Source: Tricholoma matsutake (Eukaryota; Basidiomycota; Agaricomycetes; Agaricales; Tricholomataceae). From it: 64,000 nucleotides of DNA. Positions 10,860 through 20,977 of this stretch are shown here, in pieces. The position numbers and the translations under genes are program-made. The DNA is taken from NCBI GenBank assembly GCA_026075535.2, contig AP026541.1:10168001-10232000 (forward strand), in the 5' to 3' direction. The notes beneath the pieces were generated by a model. It ran no database searches and was not told the DNA's origin. It saw only the letters and a list, made by a program, of their open reading frames with translations. Positions within the stretch are counted from its first letter, which is position 1; each line of letters starts with the position of its first letter.

Positions 10860-11582
10860 ATGATGTTACTTGTCAGGTTCTTTGTTCCAGCTACAGTGCT
10901 CATTTGCGCCCTACTAGCCCTGATCAATTTGACATTATCTGGCCTTTATCTCAGGCAATCTTCTGTTTCTGGACATGGCCGTTTCTACTGTAAGCAATGT
11001 TTGTGTTTCCCTTGCATCTTGATGCTGACGATACCAAAACAGCATACATTGGAGATGATTTCCCCGAGGTATACGCAATGTCCAGCTACCGTAGACAAGT
11101 TGCCATGGTAGTAGAGGAAACAAGATCCTACCCAATTTCTGGGCCAGATGCCTCTGAACGCTGGGCAACGAACTCGCCCAAAGGTTTTGGATATGTTCGA
11201 CTAGGACCTGAACATCGCGCATTTGCTATTTCAGTTTTCCACCAGCTACATTGTATTCGTCACTTGCGCTTAGCACTTGATGGGAACTATGATCCTTACA
11301 CAAAGGGGCATGCCCAACATTGTTTGAATTATATTCGCCAGTAAGTTCATAACCTCATAGTCGATTTATCATCACCAATTACTTCCTTTCAGGATGGTTT
11401 TATGTTCACCAAATCTCACTCTGGAACCTGCGAATGTTTTGTCTCGAGATTTTGAGATAGACCGAGTTGGGGCTACGCATATGTGCTCAGACTGGGATGC
11501 CTTGTACACTGACGTGGCCAGCAATTGGGATCGTTGGCAGGAAATCAAAAGGTCGAACTGGACGGAAACGATGCCAGCCTAA
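10860..11582 (+). CDS. UstYa-like (DUF3328) protein 1
   Basis: Three exons (10860-10989, 11043-11340, 11393-11582) with GT-AG introns of 53 and 52 bp give 205 residues. Residues 1-35 contain one transmembrane helix (FFVPATVLICALLALINLTL). The family signature HXXHC is present twice, as HQLHC and HAQHC, followed by LNYIRQMVLC and a conserved CSDWDALY. UstYa-type proteins of ascomycetes act in ribosomal-peptide and other metabolite clusters, carrying out oxidative cyclisation or chlorination; the histidine/cysteine motifs are thought to form the active site. The ATG at 10860 is chosen because it precedes the membrane anchor (10863 is an in-frame alternative). It diverges from the seven-TM gene across about 300 bp and faces the GNAT gene tail to tail. 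The substrate is unknown. Confidence 0.85.
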
Positions 11583-12064
11583 TGATGTAAGTATTCTAAT
11601 CACCAAGTTGTTACGTGTGACGAATCAGGTCTGTGGAGCACTGCACAATACATACTCTGTAATACCAGTGGTAAACACTTGTTCCGAATGAAACTCTCTA
11701 ACTGGAATATTTCCTCTGGGAAAGCGGCCACGAGTCTATCTGGGATCGAATAAGACTGATCGAGTCTCCCCTCCATAAGAACCTTGCTGAGCTTCAATGT
11801 CAAACGTCTTTTAAGGACTTCCCCGGACGTGATGTATGGGATTCGCGTTCCGCCACCCCCTTGATAACTTTGGGCGGACTACCCAACGTTGCACCCAAAA
11901 AAAGAAAATAGAAGTGTGCTGGAGCGCATTTGGCGACGCATCGCTCATATGTACTCACGGTATGATTCTCAACAGCATTGTCACTCTGTGTATCAGAAAT
12001 GCGTACATTGCGGACATTTTACATGGCCTTACCCGAGTCGGCCCCAGAACCTGGTGACTATAGA
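11583..12064. other. Intergenic, between convergent 3' ends
   Basis: The stretch lies between the stop of UstYa-1 and the stop of the GNAT gene on the other strand. Short open frames here have no family pattern. It presumably holds both 3' untranslated regions. I see nothing else. Confidence 0.5.
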
Positions 12065-13097
12065 TCACGCCAAAGGATTGCGACCCATCGCCCACAACTT
12101 GCACTGCAATGCATGTATTCCTTTGAATGTCTCTGCATAGTCGTCCTTCATCCCCAGATCGGTAATGGGAGTCCCTTCGTGCATGATTTTGAATCCGAGA
12201 CGTTTGTAGATCTCGGTCTGAAAGTAATTCATAATTCATCTCACTGCTGCCTAGGCCAGAGGATAACTAACATTGATGTCTGTACCACACTCGACAACCA
12301 TCATGGACTTGTCGCTTGCCGCTTTCTTTGTGATTATCTCAACCAGCTGCTTGGCAGCACCCCGTCGTTGGTGGTCTGGATGTACCGCCAGGGTTTGCAA
12401 ATGCCAAGAAGCATGCTTCTTGCCCTGACCAAATGCAGTTTCGGTAAAACGCCCGTATCCGGGTAAGAACTGAATGCGTGATGAGCTTTCTTTCCACAGG
12501 TGAAGTGACGTGAAGTGGACTCACCTCCGTCATCCACCAATCCGACACTGACTTGCCAAGCATTCCCAACAGCGGCCCTAGGACCATCTCCTGCTCTTCT
12601 TTGCTGAAGTAGGGTTTAATGCATGATAGATAGATACGACAACTGATGCAACGTACGTGCCATACATAATGTGGTTTGGCCCAAACCACACTGTGCATCC
12701 AACAATCTTCTGTGTGTCAGGAGTCTCGGCGACGTAGACCTCACCTGCCAACAAGCCGGCGATGACCGTTGACTTCCAAAATGGACCTATCAATTCTCTG
12801 GAGCTGCCGACTTGTTCCATTCCGATGACCGTGGCAGTGAACACGTCTAGAACGGTCTTTCGAGATGAGTGCCACACCTATAGACGTTTATTGCTTACCT
12901 TCATCAAATGCTGCGGCCAAAATGTTTTCGATATCACTTATTTCGGGGATACCTTCCAACTTCAAAAGGCTCTCTTTGTCCTCTGGGAGCAATCACAGGC
13001 CTGAACGACGCATAAATAAGACCAAAAGATCGAAGCACTTACCCTTGGAGGCTACGATTTGTCGGACGCGGAAGGTAGGAGCGGGATTTGATGACAT
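12065..13097 (-). CDS. GNAT-family N-acetyltransferase
   Basis: Six exons (13097-13043, 12982-12899, 12846-12657, 12603-12525, 12469-12272, 12217-12065) join in frame to 252 residues, with five GT-AG introns of 52-60 bp. The start MSSNPAPTFRVRQI is typical of a fungal GNAT group, followed by IENILAAAFDE, GPFWKSTVIAGLLAGEVYVA and GCTVWFGP. The acetyl-CoA motif A is HLQTLAVHPDHQRRGAAKQL, containing the Q/R-x-x-G-x-G/A loop as QRRGAA. The C-terminal EIYKRLGFKI is the conserved last strand. It transfers acetyl from acetyl-CoA to an amine; the acceptor cannot be read from sequence. It lies between two UstYa-like genes, its tail towards UstYa-1 and its head towards UstYa-2. All reading frames are intact. 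The position of the first intron acceptor (CCCAG at 12985) is chosen because the upstream AG gives a stop. Confidence 0.85.
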
Positions 13098-13605
13098 GGT
13101 GCTAATGCAGTTGACGTTGAACGCTTGGCAGATGTTGAACTTTTATGCCATTGTACCGCCATCTTGGTGTATTATTATGAAGTCATGTCACAATGTGCGG
13201 AACTAAACGAATTGTGGTTCAGAACTTCTGGAAGTGGTACTATGCTGTTTGGTGGCAGCATATGGAATAGCATGTGATGGATCTGTGGATCTGTTCCTCA
13301 GGATAATGCACATGCGTTTAACCTTGCTTCGATATCACTTGATCCCGAAGTCAGCGACAATTCGATAGTCATGGAGCGCTCAACAACTCCATGGGTCAAG
13401 GCGACATCATGAAGAGGGCGTATCATACTTACGATGAGTTTTCTGATCTTTACACCCGCCCACAGGTGTAAACCAGCCCGGAGATGGCGATGCTTTCCCT
13501 CTTATACATTACTCTTGGATCAATTTCCCTTCGAATTCCAATAACCTTAGTCAGAGCTCCGACTCGTACGAATTTTGCAAGTTCACCTGCTCAACCTAAA
13601 CGAGC
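13098..13605. promoter_or_regulatory. Divergent intergenic region, GNAT and UstYa-2
   Basis: About 508 bp separate the starts of two divergent genes. A TATA-like CTTATACATTAC lies near 13500-13511, about 100 bp before the UstYa-2 start. No other feature was recognised. Shared regulation of the pair is possible but is only an inference from the layout. Confidence 0.35.
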
Positions 13606-14219
13606 ATGTTCTCGTTGAAGAAGCAGCTCGCCGCTGTCTGCTTCTTAACCCTTGCCCTGCTGTCGGGGCTCTCCTTACGAAATATCTCCTATTCTAGTCC
13701 AAGGATCCGTTCGTTTTAGATACTCTTCCATCCGATGCTATCTGACTGTGGAACGTAGGATGGATCGTCGATGGAGCCTCTCCTACATGGGATATCGGGC
13801 CATTGCCAAGAGTAATGATGGACATACAGAACACGATCCACTATCCGCTGAATGAATCTGACGCCGACAGCCAGTGGAACTCTATGATACCCTCAAATGG
13901 TGGTATCATCCACCTTGGGCCGAATAGAGAGCCATTCATGTTATCGATGTTTCATCAACTGCGATGTCTTGACATCATTCGCCGAGCATATATCGAGGGA
14001 AGAGAGACGAAGACATCAGCCAGTCATCACTGCCTGAATTATATTCGGCAGATGGTACTATGCCGAGGAGACCTACGTTTGGAGAGAGTCGTAGATCCGT
14101 ATGGTGAACATGCCGTCCAGTTCAGAGATGCGTACACTTGTCTCGATTGGACAGTGGTGTACACAATGGTCCAGAAACACGAGCAGAGTCTTCACGATTT
14201 CCAACTTCCATACGCGTAG
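13606..14219 (+). CDS. UstYa-like (DUF3328) protein 2, with altered HXXHC motifs
   Basis: Two exons, 13606-13696 and 13759-14219, give 183 residues. The N-terminus is a basic start followed by one hydrophobic helix (LAAVCFLTLALLSGLSL). The second exon has the family pattern: TWDIGPLPRVMMDIQNTIHY, GGIIHLGPNREPFMLSMFHQ, LDIIRRA, HHCLNYIRQMVLC and CLDWTVVY. The usual first HXXHC is HQLRC here, and the second is ASHHC, so one histidine of each is missing. The intron (62 bp) has a good branch site CTGAC and acceptor GTAG, but the donor GTCCAA is weak; without this intron the frame is closed by TAG at 13715-13717. A change in catalytic residues may mean a non-catalytic partner of UstYa-1 or a different activity. 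Family membership is firm, the exon 1 boundary less so. Confidence 0.75.
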
Positions 14220-15303
14220 AAAGCGAGTAGGTTGCAGAATGTGAAAATCGGTCAGAACAATGTACTAACAATGATGAGAAGTAGAGGGAGAATTCGAAAT
14301 GTCACAACTTCGGTCCTCCCAGATACGGTCACGTGTTAGAACTAGTCGTTTCTTAGTAATAGTAGGGACCACAAGAAGCTGAGCATTATTATATATGAGT
14401 ATCGTCCTCCTCCCCACCAAAAAAGATACGAATTTATAGTCTAATGTCAAAGACTCGAGGCTCAGAACCCTTAGATATTGTTTGCCATATTGCCAAATAA
14501 ATAATAATGCTCTTGGTTGAACCCGCGAGCGATCAAAGTATAGTTCTTCGGCCCCCTGGTGAAATCTCTATCAACCTGGTGAAAAGTTGTACCAGCCAGA
14601 GGCAACACTAAACCTTCTCATCTTGCACCTATGGGGCGGAAGAACTCACATTTACTAGGCCATGGCATCATCTCATCATACCTACTACGCAGCGCTAAGG
14701 GACACTTGAGACCGTACATACTAATGGATTCACGAACTCCGCAGCTTCACTTTATTCACCATCTTACTTCTCTGAATATACTTGATAATTTACATAATTA
14801 TGCATTTCCGTGCCCCGGACAAGCTGGTCCGACGTGCCGCCTTCCCAACTTCGTCCGCCGGGGGAGACTCGATCCCATCAAATGAAGCCGGGAAGCAGCG
14901 GAACACTTGTCATCCACAGCCACAAGCGCACCTTAAACTCTCTTTAAAAATCTCCCTGTGTTTCACCTGTCCGTCATCATTCGAGGTCTGCCCTCGGACT
15001 CCGGAAGACGTGTATTGTCAGGATCGTTACACTCACCATAGACCTCGCCTCTTCCACTATGAACTCTTCCACTGTATAAGCTGCATATCACTGTCGTTGG
15101 TCATGAGTCTGTTCACTTCTGTTGAACCACAGAGAGGACAACATTTAGACACCCTGTGTTTGTCGACGTTCAAAGCCCATTTTCGATCTCCGGTATTACA
15201 CATGATAGTCGTCATCGTCTCTGATATATGCTCTGAACATATTTTCATCGTCTCTGATATACACTCTGAACATATTTTCGTCGTAATACAATTCTGACTG
15301 CGT
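14220..15303. other. Intergenic stretch between the gene island and the Helitron
   Basis: No convincing gene. One long open frame (about 14782-15297) has no family pattern and irregular composition. A 33 bp tandem duplication lies at 15214-15279. The Helitron coding region begins just after it. Confidence 0.45.
15214..15279 (+). repeat. 33 bp tandem duplication
   Basis: Two adjacent 33 bp units (15214-15246 and 15247-15279) starting ATCGTCTCTGATATA differ at a few bases. The length is a multiple of three, so in one frame it would give an 11-residue repeat containing SEHIF. Confidence 0.85.
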
Positions 15304-17641
15304 ATGGCTGCTGTTACTGAGGACCGAAGGATTCAACTCGCTTCTGCTCAGCAACATAGAAGAGTACACTTCACTGAAGAAGAAGCTGCTGCATCACGTT
15401 GTGAGAACACAATTGCACATCGACAAGCACGACACCGGTCTACTTCCAAACCTGCAAATGTAACTTTTTGGTGGGAGCGGTTGGCTGTACTTAACAAATC
15501 ATCTACTATTTCATCAATCAAACTTCATTGGAATCATCGTTGCCAATACTGCAACATCAAGGTGTATTGTAATTTGGATGGTTTTCAACATCTGTATTCT
15601 GACCGACTCATAGGTCTTAACTGGTGAACAGACTAACGACAAATGCTTTGAATGGAACACCTTCCTTCACCATCCAAATCTTGGCACTCTTTCACGACCT
15701 TTCAACAATATATTTTCCATGACTGCATTGGGTGTCTATGATGGTGATTTTATGCATTTTGACTCTGGTGTCTCTGCTGTTACATTATCGGCAGGGTAGA
15801 CTTATCATCGAATGATTCTGGTGACTGAAGGCCAACATGCCATACAATGGTTTATTTATGACCCCTCTACTTTTTTCTCACAAGCGAGAGAACAGAACAT
15901 TCCACATAATTGGATTGAATTCAGCACAACAAGGCTTATGGAGGATTAACCCATACGTTCAAAATTTAGATTGTCTGCAAGTGAATTCTGATGATGAAAG
16001 CAATCTTGCACTTCACTTAGACTTACCACACCAAATCTCTCAGGATGAAATTGCTGCCATTGTTTCTCTTGCTCCTGCATGTCCTCTGACTCCTTGAACA
16101 ATTGTCATTAGACATAAAGGAGAAACAGTTCATTGTTTTCTCCCTTTGTCTTCTCCTTATGTTGAACCTCTTCATTACGTCTTACTCTTTCCCTATGGAG
16201 ATCTGGGGTGGTTTCCTGGTCAATCAAATTCAAACAGAATTTTTTTTTCTCAATCCCGGTGGTTTCACTCTCACTTTTTCATCAACACTGAGCAGTTGTC
16301 CATGTTCTCATGATTAACAGGTGAAATTCTGTATATATTCTTATACAACTCTGCTCACATTATGATTAGGTGAATATCTGGCAGATGCATGGAGTGTGAT
16401 TGAAGAATCATGCCTCAAATACATTCGTGATAATCAACATACAGAGGTAGATGAAGAAGAATACAGTGGTGATGGTGATGAAGAACCTTCTGATGATGTC
16501 AGACTCCCATCTACATTCATACATTCTTCTGCTTGGTCTGCTGCCAATGTTTTGGATTGTCTAGCACTTCGAAAGGCTATTGGATCCATCACTTTATTCG
16601 TCAATTTCACAACTAACCCTACATGGCCTGCCATCTCATCTGAACTGCTACATGGTCAAAATGCAAGTGATCGTCCTGATGTTGTAATTCATGTCTTTCA
16701 TTGATATCTCTCTATCTTTATGAAAGACCTTGCCAAATTCATGGGACCGATATTACATATTCGCATCACTGAATTTCAAAAGCACGGTTTACCTCATGCT
16801 CACATTGCCCTGGCACTCAAAGACGTTCCTCAAACTGCTGCTCAAATATCTTTCTTTCTTACTGCAGAAGCTCCTCAACAATCTGGCCCTCTCTGAGATG
16901 CTGTGTTGAAGCACATGATTCATAAACACAATCCTGCTAATTCCTATCATCGATGTGGATGGCCTCATACTGCCTGTAGTTATGGATACCCTAAGGATCT
17001 GAATGATGAAGCTACTTTCAATGACAGAGGTACACTACTTATTATTTCTTGCCTTTCGTAGTAATGAGATTCATATCTTCATCAGGATATTATGAGCCAT
17101 GCCACAGTCAACCTGAAGATTGCAATGTTGTTTTGAACATTCCATATTTCACCACTAAATATGATTGCCACATCAACTTCAAGTGGTCGGCCTCTGTAAA
17201 CCTCTTTCAATATCTCTTCAAATACTTTTACAAAGGCCCTGATCATACTAATTGGGCTGTTGTAAAAACAAACAAAACACCTACTTCTGATCACAAACAT
17301 CAACCTGTTGATCAAATTAAAGACTATGAAAGAGGCTGTTATCTCTCCTCAATAGAATCTGCAATGCATCTAGCTTCATATCACATCACCAACAAATTCC
17401 CTGGAGTCAAACAATTACCAATTCATGTTTCTGGTCAACATCATGGACAATTCAAATGCAGAAATCATTTGGAATCTGATGCTACACTTCTCATTTGCTA
17501 CCTCGATCATCCAATACACCCTCAATTAGATGATTTGACATACTCAGATTTTGGCACTAAATTTTGTCTCATTCCTCATGATCTGACCAAAAATATGCAT
17601 CCATTGGAGATATTAGAAAATGAATATTTGTTTCTTTGGTG
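15304..17641 (+). pseudogene. Helitron N-terminal and HUH Rep domain
   Basis: From 15304 the sequence reads DRRIQLASAQQHRRVHFTEE and SIKLHWNHRCQYC, the usual start of fungal Helitron proteins. At about 16110-16210 comes IVIRHKGETVHCF and VEPLHYVLLFPYGD. The Rep active site follows: ITEFQKHGLPHAHIALAL, with the two catalytic histidines at 16795-16797 and 16801-16803. The two-tyrosine motif YLFKYFYKG is at 17211-17237, its tyrosine codons at 17211-17213 and 17223-17225. In an active element HUH and the tyrosines nick and join single-stranded DNA. Several stops and frameshifts lie between these blocks (for example TGA at 16702-16704), so no protein is made. Confidence 0.8.
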
Positions 17642-17667
17642 AAAAACACCAAGGAGTTAGTTGCATC

Positions 17668-18132
17668 TAGGGCAGCAGGGGTTACCCCTGGGTGTCAAAT
17701 CTCATACCCTTACCCCTACCCCTGAACACCCTACCCTTAGGGGTAAGGGTATGGAAACATATAAGGGTTTGTCAAGGGTACAAGGGTTTGGCACAAAATC
17801 AACATATTTAGAGCAAAATTCATTTGAAAAGTGTTGATAACTATTGTATTTACTATTAATATCACATATTAATACCTCTTATTAACATATGAAAGCCATT
17901 ATCATGTTGGACAATCCCAAAATCTGAATTTAATTGATGAAAATCTTGAATATGAGTCTTTGTAGCTGAAAAAATCAAATGATATTCTTACATAAGCATA
18001 CCCCTGGCATACCCCTGTACCTTAGTAAGGGTACAGGGGTATGCAAGGGTATGAACTTCCAAACCCCTACCCTTACCCCTCATACCCTTAGCCCAAAAAC
18101 ACAAGGGTATACCCCTACCCTGCCTTGCCTTA
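17668..18132. mobile_element. hAT-type MITE, family A, copy 1 (465 bp)
   Basis: The left end is TAGGGCAGCAGGGGTTACC and the right end, read inward, TAAGGCAAGGCAGGGTAGGG. Exact 8 bp duplications GTTGCATC flank it at 17660-17667 and 18133-18140. The subterminal regions are runs of AAGGGTA and GGGGTAAGGG; the middle is AT-rich. No coding capacity. It interrupts the Helitron gene, which resumes directly after it. It is the inverted equivalent of the copy at 32218-35094, and its terminal GGCAGGGGT core is shared with the 5.3 kb element at 48196. Confidence 0.85.
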
Positions 18133-18140
18133 GTTGCATC

Positions 18141-20094
18141 CAGATCATCTATCCACGACATGGTGAAGTGTTCTACTTAAGAGCACTTCTTCTTCACCGA
18201 AGTGCTCACAGCTGGAAAGAACTAAAAACAGTAGATGGCATACTTCATCCAACTTTTCAATCAGCTGCTCAAAACTTCAGCTTATTCCAAAATTCCAATG
18301 AAGCAACCATGGCTTTCAAAGAATTCCTTCATTTGGGTTCTCCACCTTCTCAACTACATTGGCTATTTGCTGTTCTTGCTACCGAAGGAGAAATAGTCTG
18401 CAATCTATGGAATTCATATCAAGCTGAACTTTCTGCTGATATCCAGGACTTCTATTTATGATGTTCACCAACTCCTGACCAACAATTGATTAAAAACCAG
18501 CTTTTGATTTCTCTTCAAGATCTCCTATGTAGTCTCAGAAAGAAATTGGGTGACATCAGTCTCCCCGATCCTGTCGAAGATCAAGACAGTGAAGTGGATG
18601 CAGAACAAGTGTGCTGGGGAGGAGATTGTGAGAATTTGTTGTCTTTCACAGATAGTTTAACACCTGAACAAGTATGCTTTTATCCACTTTTGTTGCTCAT
18701 TCCACACTGACATCGTAAACACAGCATGTGATTTATGATCACCTACTCCATCTTTCCACTATTGATGGACCCCCTCCCACTCACATTGATGGAAGAGCTG
18801 GCTGTGGCAAAACTTACATTCTATATCCACTGATTGGAGCTTTATGCAAATCAAATCAAATTGTCTTGGTCTCTGCTTCTTTGGCATATGCTGCCAAAAA
18901 TTATCCTGGTGGACGAATTGCTCATTACTTATATGGGATTGAGGTTGATGAATTCAAACCATTCCTACAATCTGCTATTCATCCCAACACACAACAAGCC
19001 CATCTTTTGCTAGCTGCAAAATGCCACATCATTGATGAAATTGGCTCTTTGAATTTCAAGGCATTCAATTGCACAGATCGGCTTATGAGAAGACTCACAC
19101 AGCAAAGATATCAAGTATGGGGAGGTCAAATGTTGATCACCTTGGGTGATTTTCTCCAGGTGAGCTTTGAGTTTTTCTTCTTCTTCTTATTTTGACATCA
19201 CTATACAAGAATGCACCTGTCATACATTATGGAGGCCATACTGCAATCACTAAGGCTTTGATTCACACACAACCTATCTTTTCTCACTTTGAAATCCTTC
19301 ATCTGGATACTCCAAACCTGATATGACAGTCTACAGATCCAGATTTCACAAACTTCTTAAACAACATCGGAGACGATTATCTTTATGATTCTGTTGATCT
19401 CAGCCGACTTTCTCACTGCCATTCAGTCAACACCATCTTAGATTTTGTATTCCCTCACAACATCGTATCAAATCCATACCTCTGCATCAAACAAGCTATC
19501 CTTAGCCCATTTAATGTCTTTGTCAATGAATTTAACTCTAAAATCTTGGACCATCTGCCTGGTGAAAGCTGAACATACTGGAGTACTGATTACATTGAAT
19601 CAGATTTAGATCAAGATGATGTCGAGCAATCCATTGCAACACCTGATCTCCTAAATTCTTTTGAGGAACCTGGTATTCCACCACATGAGCTGACTCTAAA
19701 AGTCAGTTGCATCTGCCGATTCACAAGAAACTTTGATGCATCTAAAGGACTAACCAAGAACACATGTGTGATCATCACCAAGCTTCTGAAATACTCTGTT
19801 GAAGTTCAAACACTACTGAACATTGTTGCTGGTCAAACCATAGAAGCAGTATGTATCCTACAGCACTTCAAATTCTTATATTTAAGCCTACCCTCAACTT
19901 AGGTAACCATACCAATTCCCTGTATTGATGCACATTTTCAACCTCCTGCTTACAACTTCACCATACACCAAAAACAAATCCCTCTCACTCTCTGCTAGAA
20001 AGGTCTGGCCCTGGTGGAATTTTTGACTGTCTGTTTTGACAAGTTCCAGGCTGAAAGTATTACTATCTATCACATGCTAGTAGAAACTGGGTAA
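18141..20094 (+). pseudogene. Helitron Pif1-like helicase domain
   Basis: After the MITE the sequence reads FYLRALLLHRSAHSW, then the helicase motifs: Walker A GRAGCGKT at 18791-18814, the Walker B region HIIDEIGSLN near 19026-19055, and GGQMLITLGDFLQ near 19120-19160. The C-terminal region continues as HFEILHLDTPN, VFVNEFNSKIL and SVEVQTLLNIVAGQ, ending with a stop at about 20094. Pif1-type helicases unwind DNA during rolling-circle transposition. Stops (TGA near 18460 and 19326) and probable introns break the frame. The usual Walker B sequence WDEAPM is changed to DEIGSL. Confidence 0.8.
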
Positions 20095-20977
20095 TAATTT
20101 TTTCCGCCCAGTTATGTTAGTATGTGCTCTGGTATTTTTATCCCTACTGACGCCACTTTCTTACAATTTTCAAACCATACTCGGAATATGCTGACTTGAT
20201 GCTGACAATATGTTTCTCAATGTTTGTATGTACTGTCGGCATAGTAAGTATAGATTCCCGCAAGCATGCCCATGATGCTGCTCAACTTTTGTGATTAGCA
20301 TTGTGTCTCAAAGCTGCACACTGAGTGTCAGTTCATGGTTGGTGGTACTCGGCAACCAGCTCTCACAACCATCGACACGGTGTGTTACATCATTGAGTAA
20401 GTAGCCATTGCCAACCACTTATGATTGGGTTATGGTTTGAAACAATATTTATCAAGCAGCGTGGGTATGAAGTAGTTTCATACAACTCAGACAGGTATTC
20501 TCTTCTTTCATTTGATGGGATTGAATTAGACAGATCGAGTATACCCTCGCTCTTATGGCTCATGGGGGTGACAGAAATACGTAAATAATACTGTTGACAA
20601 GAAGGACATGGTCTGTGAAACGTTGACTTCCTTGCCTTTTAGTCTCAGAACCAGACTTTCAGCAACTTTCCCAATTTGGGTCCTTGTGCTGACAGTCTGG
20701 GTTGTTGTACATCGAGATGTTCCCATGATACCTGTTACCATAGTTATGTTCTCAACATTTATCTATCCATATCATTCCAGATCCACCTCAGTGCTTTACT
20801 ACATTCACTGAGGTGTAAGTCCCTTTAATATATCCTGATATATTCCTTACTTACTCATAGTAGTACTATCTTATTCTATTCAGGTACCTACTACTCAATA
20901 TAGTGCTTTACTACATTCACTGAGGTTACTATCTTATTCTATTCAGCTTCCTAATCGGTCCCTGCTTCCTAGAGATT
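20095..20977. other. Stretch between Helitron and Copia, with local duplications
   Basis: No gene recognised. A 25 bp unit beginning AGTGCTTTACTACATTCACT occurs at 20790-20814 and 20902-20926, and a 20 bp unit TACTATCTTATTCTATTCAG at 20864-20883 and 20927-20946. These interleaved repeats lie just upstream of the Copia Gag start and may be the remains of its LTR and leader. Confidence 0.45.

Larger units (their letters stand above)
15304..20094 (+). mobile_element. Helitron, decayed, split by a hAT-type MITE
   Basis: A rolling-circle transposon in plus orientation. Its single Rep-helicase gene is broken into many frames (see the two parts at 15304-17641 and 18141-20094). The 465 bp MITE at 17668-18132 is inserted between the Rep and helicase parts. 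The expected 5' TC and 3' hairpin-CTRR ends were not identified with confidence, so the outer limits are those of the coding remains. Confidence 0.8.

Noticed and set aside
14782..15297. A 171-residue plus-strand protein before the Helitron, possibly a RiPP precursor because of an 11-residue repeat
   Set aside because: Only two repeat units, no signal peptide, no processing sites and irregular composition; the repeat is better explained as a DNA duplication.
17690..18125. Telomere-like AAGGGTA/CCCTTA repeats
   Set aside because: The units are irregular, occur in both orientations and lie within MITEs that have defined ends and 8 bp duplications, so they are transposon subterminal repeats, not interstitial telomeres.
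17657..18140. 11 bp target duplication (Mutator-like) for the family A MITEs
   Set aside because: The extra three matching bases coincide with the element's own TTA/TA ends. With 8 bp both copies give symmetrical TAGGG/TAAGG termini.
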